Shown in pieces: positions 7,501 through 15,389 of a DNA stretch of 64,000 nt. The stretch is taken from contig CAWFOB010000001.1 in assembly GCA_963817375.1 (NCBI GenBank), forward strand, positions 643,750 to 707,749. The letters run 5' to 3'. The stretch is from JACVRM01 sp963817375. Its GTDB lineage: Bacteria; Actinomycetota; Thermoleophilia; Gaiellales; Gaiellaceae. Within the stretch, counting starts at the first letter, position 1. Every line of letters starts with the position of its first letter. A model generated the notes under the pieces. The model searched no databases, had not been told where the DNA came from, and saw only the letters and a program-made list of their open reading frames with translations. The position numbers and the translations under genes were made by a program.

Positions 7501-9372
7501 GCGGCTGGCGTGTCGACCAGCACCCGCGCTTCCTCGCGGACATCACGGGCGACGGGCGCGCCGACATCGTCGGCTTCGGAGATGCTGGCGTCTGGACGGC
7601 GCTCAGCAAGCCCGACGGGACGTTCGGCGATCCGCAGTTCGTGCTTGCGGATTTCGGCATCGAGGCGGGTGGCTGGCGCGTCGACAAGCCACCCACGCTT
7701 CCTGGCCGACATCACCGGCGACGGACGCGCCGACATCATCGGCTTCGGCGACGCCGGCGTCTACGTCGCGCTCAGCAACGGCGACGGCACCTTCGCGGCC
7801 CCCCAATTCGTCCTCAACGACCTCGGCTACGAGGCCGGCGGCTGGCGCACCGACAAGCACCCACGCCTGCTCGCCGACATCACCGGCGACGGCCGCGCCG
7901 ACATCATCGGCTTCGGCGACGCCGGCGTCTACGTCGCACTCAGCAACGGCGACGGCAGCTTCCAGTTCCAGCCCGTCACCGTGCTCGACGACTTCGGCCT
8001 CGACGCCGGCGGCTGGCAGGTCGACAAACACCCACGCTTCCTGGCCGACATCACCGGCGACGGACGCGCCGACATCATCGGCTTCGGCGACGCCGGCGTC
8101 TACGTCGCGCTCAGCAACGGCGACGGCACCTTCGCGGCCCCCCAATTCGTCCTCAACGACCTCGGCTACGAGGCCGGCGGCTGGCGCACCGACAAGCACC
8201 CACGCCTGCTCGCCGACATCACCGGCGACGGCCGCGCCGACATCGTCGGCTTCGGCGACGCCGGCGTCTACGTCGCGCTCAGCAACGGCGACGGCAGCTT
8301 CCAGTACCAGCCCATCACCGTGCTCGACGACTTCGGCCTCGACGCCGGCGGCTGGCAGGTCGACAAACACCCACGCTTCCTCGCCGACATCACCGGCGAC
8401 GGACGCGCCGACATCATCGGCTTCGGCGACGCCGGCGTCTACGTCGCGCTCAGCAACGGCGACGGCACCTTCGCGGCCCCCCAATTCGTCCTCAACGACC
8501 TCGGCTACGAGGCCGGCGGCTGGCGCACCGACAAGCACCCACGCCTGCTCGCCGACATCACCGGCGACGGCCGCGCCGACATCATCGGCTTCGGCGACGC
8601 CGGCGTCTACGACGCCACCAGCAACGGCGACGGCACCTTCCGGCAACCGCTCCTGTTCGTGATTCCGAACTTCGGGGCCGGTGAGGGCGGGTTCGTCGAG
8701 CAGATAGGACCGTTCCTCCCCTCTCCCGACGCCGGGGTCGTCCAGGCCTGGGGCGGGCACGACCACACCGGGTACGTCGTCGGCGGCGACCCGCAGAAGC
8801 GACTGTGGCACATGCTGCCCGACACCGACCGCTGGGAACAGCTCGTCCCGGGGGCCGGCCCGGCCACGGCGCGCCGGTTCTTCGTCCATCCCTACATCGA
8901 ATTCGTGATCTACGTCCTCGGCCCGGACCACGTCTGGCGGTACGACCCGCTCTTCTTGCCGGCGTGGCAGATCGACACGGCGCTCGAGCAAGCCCTCACG
9001 TGCGGCGGCCGGATTCCGATCGCGCGAGACGAGGACGCCGACGGACAGGGCGATCACCTCGACCTGGTGCTCACGGACATGTGCTTCGACCCGTTCCAGT
9101 CCGACCGGCGCTTCGCAGTCGGGATCGGCGGAGCCTTCATGACCGACGACGGCGGGCAGTCCTGGCAGCGACTCCTCGACACGGGAGCGCTGCGCGGGAG
9201 GCCCGCGAACTGTTACTACGACTACGTCTCGGCGGGGTGGTCGGCTCCCGAGGGCAGCAATGTCGAGCTGCCCACCGACCCCACGTTGTACGTCTCGCTC
9301 GCGGGTCGCAGCATCGTCAAGATCAGCGGCTTGACGTACCCCGGCGTCAACGGCGGTTCGGGACCGTCGTGA
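4542..9372 (+). CDS. Giant VCBS/FG-GAP and Asp-box beta-propeller protein (about 1,609 aa, one frameshift)
   Basis: Starts at ATG 4542 behind a strong AAAGGAGG. The frame is continuous to about 7689, where one extra C (GACAAGCCACCC where other repeat copies read GACAAGCACCC or GACAAACACCC) shifts it; it then runs open to TGA 9372. Architecture: an Asp-box (SEDGGASF), seven VCBS/FG-GAP repeats, several Asp-boxes (STDGGSTW, SRDAGATF, SFDGGQTW, TSDGGVHWSRDGGKTF), a second seven-repeat array and a final Asp-box (TDDGGQSW). The repeat core DITGDGRADIIGF carries the calcium-binding D-x-G-D-G-x-x-D loop of FG-GAP blades. Asp-boxes suggest a sialidase/VPS10-like propeller around the arrays. No N-terminal signal peptide is visible, which is odd for this fold. 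Function is unknown; ligand binding is inferred. Confidence 0.85.
4842..5992 (+). repeat. First seven-unit VCBS propeller repeat array
   Basis: Seven tandem units of 56-57 codons in the order C-A-B-A-B-A-D. Units A (168 nt, ...TFAAPQFVLNDLGYEAGGWR) and B (171 nt, ...SFQFQPVTVLDDFGLDAGG) alternate, making a 339-nt super-repeat. A copies begin at 5010, 5349 and 5688, exactly 339 nt apart, and appear almost base-identical. The outer units C and D are diverged caps. Seven units is the number of blades in an FG-GAP propeller. Confidence 0.9.
7527..8690 (+). repeat. Second seven-unit VCBS propeller repeat array
   Basis: A second array with the same order C-A-B-A-B-A-D as the first. The A units are essentially identical in DNA to those 2.7 kb upstream. 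The second B unit has a few changes (IVGF, FQYQPIT) and the last D unit differs (DATSNGDGTFRQP). The single-base insertion that breaks the frame lies between units 1 and 2 near 7689. Block duplication or gene conversion between the arrays is the simplest origin. Confidence 0.9.
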
Positions 9373-9553
9373 CGATGTACGTCCCGTCGTCTTGCAGTGC
9401 GAGCTGGTCTGCCTCGACGACGAACGAGCGTCCGTCGTCGAGCGTCACGAGGAGGTGATCATCGGGTAGCGCAACGGTCGTTCCGGCCTGGCCATCCGGT
9501 GTGTGCACCGTGCCTGGCGGCGCGGCTATTGCTGTGACCTGACGTTCGGACAT
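9347..9553 (-). CDS. Small hypothetical protein (68 aa)
   Basis: Not recognised with confidence. Starts at ATG 9553 behind a GGAAGGG Shine-Dalgarno about 8 nt upstream. Residues 28-64 read as alternating strands (TTVALPDDHLLVTLDDGRSF, VVEADQL, GTYIVTTV), like a small beta-barrel such as a PRC-barrel or DUF2382-type fragment, but no signature residue proves this. It is convergent with the propeller gene and the two coding ends overlap by 26 bp. The good ribosome site and low complexity-free sequence support a real gene. Confidence 0.55.
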   Translation of the reverse strand: MSERQVTAIAAPPGTVHTPDGQAGTTVALPDDHLLVTLDDGRSFVVEADQLALQDDGTYIVTTVPNRR

Positions 9554-9568
9554 TTCGTTCCCTTCCGT

Positions 9569-9808
9569 CTAGACGACTACGCGGTGACCACGCCGCCATT
9601 CGGCGCGCGCTGCGGCGCCAAGGCCGGCCGCAACGGCCAGGCATCCGATCACCAGGGCCCACTCCAAGGATCCGTCGCCGCCGTCAGGGTCGATCGAGAA
9701 CAGCGTCTCGATCCACGCCGGCGAGATGGACGTCGCTAGAGCCAGCGCGAGCGCCAGGCACGACGCCGGAGCTTCCAACCAGAATCGGGTTCGCAGCGCG
9801 GGACGCAT
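9569..9808 (-). CDS. Small two-span membrane protein (79 aa)
   Basis: Start set at ATG 9808 (MRPALRTRFWLEA) because GGAGG lies 5 nt before it; the ATG at 9820 is part of that ribosome site. Two hydrophobic segments are visible: roughly residues 11-31 (LEAPASCLALALALATSISP) and residues 47-65 (LEWALVIGCLAVAAGLGAAA). They are joined by an extracytoplasmic-looking loop with the motif PAWIETLFSIDPDGGDGSLEW. The C-terminus is positively charged (RAEWRRGHR), suggesting a cytoplasmic end. Small proteins with a W-IE-x-F-x-x-DPD loop recur next to unrelated genes in actinobacteria in my memory; the role is unknown. Same strand as the 68-aa gene, 15 bp apart. Confidence 0.65.
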   Translation of the reverse strand: MRPALRTRFWLEAPASCLALALALATSISPAWIETLFSIDPDGGDGSLEWALVIGCLAVAAGLGAAARAEWRRGHRVVV

Positions 9809-9890
9809 GTGAGCCTCCATTCGCCGCAGACCGACTGACTACAGACGCACAATGTGCACCTCGTCGACTGCCTCCGTCAAGGTGGCGTCG

Positions 9891-12455
9891 TCAGCGTTTC
9901 GCTTCGGCCCAGTCGTCGCCGACGCCGACGTCCACTGCGAGCGGCGGGTCGAGCGGGTACGCGCCGCACATCTCCTGGCGGACGAGGTCGCGCACCTGGC
10001 TGACCTCCTTGTCCGGCACCTCGAGCAGCAGCTCGTCGTGCACCTGGAGCACCAGCTTCGCGCTCCGCCCCTCCTCGCGCAGGCGCCGGTGGATGGCGAT
10101 CATCGCCACCTTGATGATGTCGGCGTTCGAGCCCTGCATGACGAAGTTGACGGCGAGCCGCTCGCCGAGCGAGCGCGTCGCGCGGTTGCGGGCGCGGATC
10201 TCCGGCACCGGGCGCCGGCGGCCGAGCAGGCTCGTGACGTAGCCGTCGCGCTCGGCCTGCTCGATCGTCCGCTCGATGAAGTCCTGCACGTGCGGGAACC
10301 GCGCCAGGTACGCGTCGATGTACTCCTGCGCCTGCTCGCGGGGGATCTCGAGGTTCTCCGAGAGCCCGAACGCCGAGATCCCGTAGACGATCCCGAAGTT
10401 GATCATCTTGGCTATCGACCGGTCCCCGGTCGTCAGCGAAGCCGGGTCCTTGCCGAGCACTTCTACAGCGGTCGCCGTGTGGATGTCGTCGCCGCGCGCG
10501 AACGCCTCGCGCAGCTTCGGCTCGCCGGAGACGTGGGCCAGGATGCGCAGCTCGATCTGCGAGTAGTCCGCGGAGAGCAGCTTCGACCCCGGCTCGGCGA
10601 TGAATGCGGAGCGGATCTCGCGCCCGATGTCCGTGCGGATCGGGATCGCCTGCAGGTTCGGGTTCGTCGTCGAGAGCCGCCCGGTCGACGCGACCGCCTG
10701 GTTGATGGTCGTGTGCAGGCGGCCGTCCTCGCCGATCAGGCTCGGGAGCGGGCCGAGGTACGTGTTCAGCAGCTTGGAGTACTCGCGCCACTCCTCGATC
10801 ACGCCGACGATCGCGTGCTCGTGCCGGATCGTGCGCAGGACGCGCGTGTCCGTCGAGTAGCCGGTCTTGCCCTTGCGGCCCGGCGTCAGGCCGAGCTTCT
10901 CGAAGAGGACGCGCCCCACCTGGGGCGTCGAGCCGAGCACGAACTCCTCGCCCGCGAGGTCGTACGCCGTCGCCTCGAGCTCCTCGACGCGGTCGGCGAG
11001 GCGGGCGGTGATCTCGCCCATGCGATAGGTGTCGATGCGAACGCCCGCGTCCTCCATGTCGGCGAGCACACCGGTGAGCGGCAGCTCCACCTCGCGGTAG
11101 AGGCGCTCCGCTCCGCGCTCCACGAGGCGCGCGCGCATGAGCGGGATCAGTCGCAGCGGGATGGCCGCGCGGCGGACGAGGTCGGCCGTCTCCTCCTCGG
11201 TCGCGGGCTCGGGCGCGACGTCGACGTCGTACTCCGCGGCGAGGTCGTCGAGCTCGTAGGTCGCCCGGCCCGGCTCGATCAGGTACGCGGCGAGCAGCGT
11301 GTCATCGGTCGCGGTGAGCCGCTGGGCCTTGGCGTCGTGCGCCACCGACTCGGCGTATGCGGGCGCCGGCGCCGTCGCGACGACGACCTCCTCGCCGGTG
11401 GCGACCGCCGTCCGCCCGTCGACCGTCGCGACGCCCACGGGGCCGGCGTCGGCGGGCAGCGTCAGCTCCTCCCGCCAGGGCATCGGGCTCGTCCGCACGC
11501 TCCGCGCCGCGGCGGGCACGGCTTCGTCCAGCTCGTCGATGCGGTTCAGCAGGTTGCGAAACTCGAAGCGGCGGAAGATCTCGGCGAGCTCGGAACGGTC
11601 GGGCGGCGAGAGCACGAGCGCGGCGGGATCGGTCTCGAGCTCCAGGTCGCGCCGCATCGTCGCGAGCTCCTTCGCCGTGCGCGCCTGGTCGGCGTGCTCG
11701 CGGATCGCCTTCGATCGAGCGGGTGTGAGCTCGTCGACGTGGTCGAGCACCTCCTCGAGCGACCCGTACTGGGCGATCAGCTGCCCGGCAGTCTTGTCGC
11801 CGATGCCCGGGACGCCCGGGATGTTGTCGGACGTGTCGCCCTTCAGCCCGATGAAGTCGGGGATCTGCGCCGGCGTGATCCCGTAGCGCGCCTCGACGCG
11901 CTCGGGCGTGTAGACGTTGACGTCCGAGACCCCGCGCGGGGTCATCATCAGCGTGACGTTGTCCGTGACGAGCTGGAACGCGTCGCGGTCCGTGGAGACG
12001 ATCGTCGTCTTGATCCCGGCCTCGTCCGCAAGCGTGGCGAGCGTCGCGATGACGTCGTCCGCCTCCCAGCCCTCGAACTCGAGGTTGCGGTAGCCGAAGG
12101 CGTCCACGATCGGCCGGAAGTACGGAAACTGCTCGCGCAGCAGGTCCGGCATCGCGCGCCGGCCCTCCTTGTAGACCACGTCCGCCGCCTCGGCGGTTGC
12201 CGCCCTATGCGTGGGCCTTGTGTCCCACGCGACGGCGACGCCCTTGGGCCGGTAGTCGGCCAGCAGCTTGAAGAGCATGTTCGTGAAGCCGAGCAGCGCG
12301 TTCGTCGAGAAGCCCTCGCTCGTCGCGAGCTCCTCGGGCAGCGCGAAGAACGCGCGGTAGGCCAGGTTGTTGCCGTCGACGAGGAAGAGCTCGGACTCGC
12401 GCGCGGGCGCGTCGTCGAGCTGCAGCTCGGCCCCCGTCAGCGTCTTGGGCGACAC
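9891..12455 (-). CDS. polA: DNA polymerase I
   Basis: An 854-residue family A polymerase from GTG 12455. Residues about 20-290 are the 5'-3' flap nuclease (LFLVDGNNLAYRAF, WEADDVIATLA, STDRDAFQLV, GLKGDTSDNIPGVPGIGDKT). The middle region, about 310-440, corresponds to the 3'-5' exonuclease fold but is short and lacks the DxE and DxxxY carboxylates, so proofreading is probably lost. The C-terminal polymerase domain has motif A (LLSADYSQIELR), motif B (RSIAKMINFGIVYGIS) and motif C (LQVHDELLLEV). It fills gaps in repair and removes Okazaki primers. It is divergent from the acetyltransferase gene with only 41 bp between starts; a CATAGA -10-like box lies 9 nt upstream of its GTG. Confidence 0.96.
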   Translation of the reverse strand: MSPKTLTGAELQLDDAPARESELFLVDGNNLAYRAFFALPEELATSEGFSTNALLGFTNMLFKLLADYRPKGVAVAWDTRPTHRAATAEAADVVYKEGRRAMPDLLREQFPYFRPIVDAFGYRNLEFEGWEADDVIATLATLADEAGIKTTIVSTDRDAFQLVTDNVTLMMTPRGVSDVNVYTPERVEARYGITPAQIPDFIGLKGDTSDNIPGVPGIGDKTAGQLIAQYGSLEEVLDHVDELTPARSKAIREHADQARTAKELATMRRDLELETDPAALVLSPPDRSELAEIFRRFEFRNLLNRIDELDEAVPAAARSVRTSPMPWREELTLPADAGPVGVATVDGRTAVATGEEVVVATAPAPAYAESVAHDAKAQRLTATDDTLLAAYLIEPGRATYELDDLAAEYDVDVAPEPATEEETADLVRRAAIPLRLIPLMRARLVERGAERLYREVELPLTGVLADMEDAGVRIDTYRMGEITARLADRVEELEATAYDLAGEEFVLGSTPQVGRVLFEKLGLTPGRKGKTGYSTDTRVLRTIRHEHAIVGVIEEWREYSKLLNTYLGPLPSLIGEDGRLHTTINQAVASTGRLSTTNPNLQAIPIRTDIGREIRSAFIAEPGSKLLSADYSQIELRILAHVSGEPKLREAFARGDDIHTATAVEVLGKDPASLTTGDRSIAKMINFGIVYGISAFGLSENLEIPREQAQEYIDAYLARFPHVQDFIERTIEQAERDGYVTSLLGRRRPVPEIRARNRATRSLGERLAVNFVMQGSNADIIKVAMIAIHRRLREEGRSAKLVLQVHDELLLEVPDKEVSQVRDLVRQEMCGAYPLDPPLAVDVGVGDDWAEAKR

Positions 12456-12464
12456 GCCTTCGAG

Positions 12465-12470
12465 TCTATG
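12465..12470 (-). promoter_or_regulatory. Candidate -10 box of polA (CATAGA)
   Basis: Minus-strand CATAGA at 12470-12465 is followed by 9 nt and then the polA GTG at 12455. This is the same -10 to start distance as at rpsA, which suggests a near-leaderless mRNA. No strong -35 is seen. The box is only a partial consensus match. Confidence 0.35.
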
Positions 12471-12496
12471 CGCGACGGCGAGTATCGTCCCGCGCC

Positions 12497-13462
12497 GTGC
12501 CCGGCGTCGAGACCCGCCCCTTCACCGACTCCGATCTCGACGCGGCCGCCGAGCTGCTCGCCGAGCGCCACCGCCGGCACCGCGCGGCCGAGCCGCTGCT
12601 CGACGCGCGGTTCGAGGAGCCGGAGCAGACGCGCGCGTCCGTCGAGCAGCTCGTCCGCACGGAAGGGGCGTCAGGGGCAGTCGCAACGCGCGGCGGCGAG
12701 GTCGTGGCCTTCGTGCTCGGCGTCTCCCAGTCGGCCGAGACCTGGGGGCCGAACGTCTGGGTGCAGAGCGCCGGCCACGCCGCGAGCGACGCCGAGGCGC
12801 TACGCGATGCGTACGCAAGCGCGGCCGCGATCTGGGTCGAGGCGGGCCGCACCCGCCAGTACGTCCTCGTCCCGGCAAGCGACGCCGCCCTCGTCGACGC
12901 CTGGTTCCGGCTGTCGTTCGGCCAGCAGCAGGCACACGGCATCCTCGCGCCCGTCGAGCAGCCGGTGACGGTTCCCGAGGGCTTCAGCATCCGGCCGCCC
13001 ACGCACGATGACATCGACGAGCTCGTCGGGGTCGACATCGCGCTCCCTCAGCACCAGCAGCTGACACCGGTGTTCTCCGGCGTCGCGCCGTGGCCGATCG
13101 AGGAGTCGCGAGAAGAGTGGGAGCAGACGCTCGCCGACGACAGAGAGCACGTCCTGATCGGCCTCCAGGGCGACCGTCCGGTCGGGATCCTCTCCCTGAC
13201 GGACTTCTCCAGCTCGCGACACGACGACGGGCTGATGCACGTCGAGGGCGGCGCGTACCTCGGCTTCGCCGTGACCCTCCCCGAGGTGCGCGGCGCGGGC
13301 ATCGGCCGGGCGCTCACCGAGGCCTCGCTCTCCTGGGCCGCGCGCGAGGGCTACCCCGCGGTGGTGACCGACTGGCGCGTGACCAACCTCCTCGCCTCGC
13401 GCTTCTGGCCGCGCCGCGGCTTCCGGCCGGCGTTCCTGCGGCTGTACCGGTCGATCCCGTGA
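12497..13462 (+). CDS. Tandem GNAT-family acetyltransferase (321 aa)
   Basis: Starts at GTG 12497. Two GNAT folds in tandem: the first (about 1-150) is poorly conserved, with VLGVSQSAETW. The second (about 160-321) shows FSIRPPTHDDIDELVGVDI, the substrate-side strand GAYLGFAVTLPEVRGAGIGR with the acetyl-CoA pyrophosphate-binding Q/R-x-x-G-x-G/A pattern (VRGAGIGRAL), and a final VTDWRVTNLLASRFWPRRGF. In such double GNATs usually only one half is catalytic, here probably the C-terminal. The acceptor is unknown. Its TGA overlaps the GTG of the next acetyltransferase by 4 nt, so the two are translationally coupled. A TATCGT box 8 nt before the start may be its -10. Confidence 0.85.
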   Translation: MPGVETRPFTDSDLDAAAELLAERHRRHRAAEPLLDARFEEPEQTRASVEQLVRTEGASGAVATRGGEVVAFVLGVSQSAETWGPNVWVQSAGHAASDAEALRDAYASAAAIWVEAGRTRQYVLVPASDAALVDAWFRLSFGQQQAHGILAPVEQPVTVPEGFSIRPPTHDDIDELVGVDIALPQHQQLTPVFSGVAPWPIEESREEWEQTLADDREHVLIGLQGDRPVGILSLTDFSSSRHDDGLMHVEGGAYLGFAVTLPEVRGAGIGRALTEASLSWAAREGYPAVVTDWRVTNLLASRFWPRRGFRPAFLRLYRSIP

Positions 13463-13893
13463 GCGTCCGCGCGGCGCACATCGGCGACGCCGACGCCGTG
13501 CTCGAGCTGCTGGAGGCTCTCGGGCGGCCGCCGGCTGCGGAGAACCGCGCCGACCAGCACGCCGTGTTCGAGGAGCATCTGGCCAACCGGGATGCCCGCG
13601 TCTTCGTCGCCGAGGACAGCGGCCGCGTCGTGGGCATCGTCAGCTTCTGGCTGCGGCAGCGGCTGAACTGGACGACCGTCGAGGCGTGGATCCCCGACCT
13701 CTTCGTCGCGCCGGAAGCACGGCGGCGCGGGCACGCGCGGGCGCTGCTCGATGCCTGCGCCGACGAGGCGCGCCGCCACGGCTGCCACCGCCTGGTGCTC
13801 GAGTCGGGGCACCAGCGCACGGAAGCGCACCAGCTGTACGAGGCCTACGGCTTCGTGCACCACGGCCGCGCCTACGCGCTGCCCTTGCAGTGA
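13459..13893 (+). CDS. GNAT-family N-acetyltransferase (144 aa)
   Basis: Start chosen at GTG 13459, which overlaps the upstream stop in a GTGA junction; the frame is open further upstream, but that region encodes the previous gene. A single compact GNAT domain: VRAAHIGDADAVLELLEALG (strand 1/helix 1), RVVGIVSFWLRQRL, the acetyl-CoA loop LFVAPEARRRGHARALLDAC (R-x-x-G-x-A variant) and LVLESGHQRTEAHQLYEAYG, the typical C-terminal helix-strand with a Tyr that often acts as general acid. Substrate unknown, likely a small amine or amino acid. Its stop overlaps the LarA-like start by 4 nt, completing a three-gene coupled unit. Confidence 0.87.
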   Translation: MSVRAAHIGDADAVLELLEALGRPPAAENRADQHAVFEEHLANRDARVFVAEDSGRVVGIVSFWLRQRLNWTTVEAWIPDLFVAPEARRRGHARALLDACADEARRHGCHRLVLESGHQRTEAHQLYEAYGFVHHGRAYALPLQ

Positions 13894-15389
13894 CGCGGAT
13901 CCCGCTGCTCGCCGGGACGCGCGTCAACTTCCTCGACGCGCCCGACGGCACGGTGCTCCTACGCCCGCCCGCGCCCGCCTCGGCGATCGAAGACGTGCGC
14001 GCCGCCGTGCGGGACGCGGTGCGCTTCCCGCTGGCCGGGCCGCCGCTCGAGGCGAGCGTGCCCCGCGGCGGCCGGGCGACCGTGCTCATCGAGCCGGCGG
14101 CGCTCCCGCTTCCCGGCGTCGACAACGATCCGCGGCGTGCGGCGCTCGAGGCCGTCCTCGACGCGCTGGGGCGCGCGGGCGTCCCGTCCGATCGGCAGAC
14201 GCTGCTGCTCGCGGCCGGGCTCGCGCGCCGTCCCGACCGCAGGCAGATCGACACGTTCGTCTCGCCCGAGCTCGCGAGGCGCTTCCACGGGCAGGTGGCC
14301 GTGCACGACGCCGAGGCGGAAGACCTCGTCGCCGTCGGGACATCGGGCAACATCGATCTGCGCGTCAATCCTGCGCTCGCGCACACCGACCTCATCGTGA
14401 TCGTGAGCGCCGCCGAGACCGTCGTCCACGGCGGGCCGGCCGCACTCGTGGGCGCGACCTCCCCGGTCGCATTACGGGCCGCCGGGGCGTACTCGCTGCT
14501 CGAGACCGGCGCGTCACAGGGCTGGAAGCTCGGCGTGGACCTGGAGCGGGCGCTCGCCGCGCGCGGGCCGCTCATCGGTGTGTCGCTCGCCCTCAACCAC
14601 CCGGTGCTCCGCGGCGCACTCCAGGGGTACCCGCACGACCGCGAGGCACTCGACCGGCTCGTCGGCTCGTGGCTCGGCCGGGCCTACGGCCGGCTGCCGT
14701 CCGCCCTGCGGCTGCGCATCATGCGCGGCCTTCCGGTCGAGGTCTCGACGCTTGGCGTGTTCGCCGGACCGCCGTCCGTTGCGCACGCGGAAGCGCTGCT
14801 GCGTGCGACCGAGGCACGCCACATCCGGCTCGACGAGCCCGTCGGCGCGATCTGCATCGGCATCCCCGACACGACCTTGTGGCTCCCGAGGGAGCGCCCG
14901 AACCCCGTGCTCGCCGCCGCGCTCGGGCTGGGCTACGCCCTGCGCCTGTGGCGCGAACGCTTCCCGGTGCAGGAGGGCGGCACCGCGATCCTGGTCCACC
15001 GCCTGCACCGCCGGTACGCGCACCCCGGGCAGCAGCCGTACCGCGCATTCTTCGCGGCGCTGCGCGACGCGAACGGCGGCGGGGCGCTGGCGGAGGCGGA
15101 GGAGGCGGCCGCGCGCGACGAGCGCGCGCTCGAGGCGTACCGGCGCGGCGACGCGTGCCACCCCGTGCTCCCGTACGTCGACTGGCGGGGCTGCAGGCCG
15201 GCGATCGACCGGCTCGGCGCGGTGCTGGTCGCCGGCTCGCGGGACGCCTCGGTGGCGCGGACGCTTGGCTTCGTGCCGACCCACGGCCTCCGCGCCGCGC
15301 TCGCGATGGCGGAAGGGCTCGCCGACGGGCCGCTGCGGCTGGCCGTCCTGCCCTCGCCGCCCTACCCGCCGCTCACGGTCGGCAGCTAG
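13890..15389 (+). CDS. LarA-like (DUF2088) nickel-racemase family protein, probably divergent in function
   Basis: 499 residues from GTG 13890. The N-terminal half resembles the DUF2088/LarA lactate-racemase fold: RATVLIEPAALPLPGVDND, LEAVLDALGRAGVPSDRQ, LLAAGLARRPDRRQIDTFVS, VAVHDAEAEDLVAVGTSGN and VNPALAHTDLIVIVSAAETV. In true LarA the NGLHR and PH motifs supply histidines that act on substrate and the Ni-pincer cofactor. Here the first reads AAGLAR, with no His, and the second is AAETVVHGG. A racemase with the nickel-pincer nucleotide is therefore doubtful, and no larB/larC/larE is nearby. It may be a related dehydratase or isomerase, or a non-catalytic homolog. It converges on the sulfatase with a 17 bp overlap. 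Confidence 0.7.
   Translation: MTRIPLLAGTRVNFLDAPDGTVLLRPPAPASAIEDVRAAVRDAVRFPLAGPPLEASVPRGGRATVLIEPAALPLPGVDNDPRRAALEAVLDALGRAGVPSDRQTLLLAAGLARRPDRRQIDTFVSPELARRFHGQVAVHDAEAEDLVAVGTSGNIDLRVNPALAHTDLIVIVSAAETVVHGGPAALVGATSPVALRAAGAYSLLETGASQGWKLGVDLERALAARGPLIGVSLALNHPVLRGALQGYPHDREALDRLVGSWLGRAYGRLPSALRLRIMRGLPVEVSTLGVFAGPPSVAHAEALLRATEARHIRLDEPVGAICIGIPDTTLWLPRERPNPVLAAALGLGYALRLWRERFPVQEGGTAILVHRLHRRYAHPGQQPYRAFFAALRDANGGGALAEAEEAAARDERALEAYRRGDACHPVLPYVDWRGCRPAIDRLGAVLVAGSRDASVARTLGFVPTHGLRAALAMAEGLADGPLRLAVLPSPPYPPLTVGS

Noticed and set aside
4842..8690. CRISPR-like or satellite array
   Set aside because: Units are 168-171 nt, contiguous, in frame and code for FG-GAP blades; no spacers.
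9852..12968. 1,038-aa plus-strand open frame opposite polA
   Set aside because: Arg/Leu/Asp-rich shadow of polA with no domain. polA motifs A, B and C are unmistakable on the minus strand.
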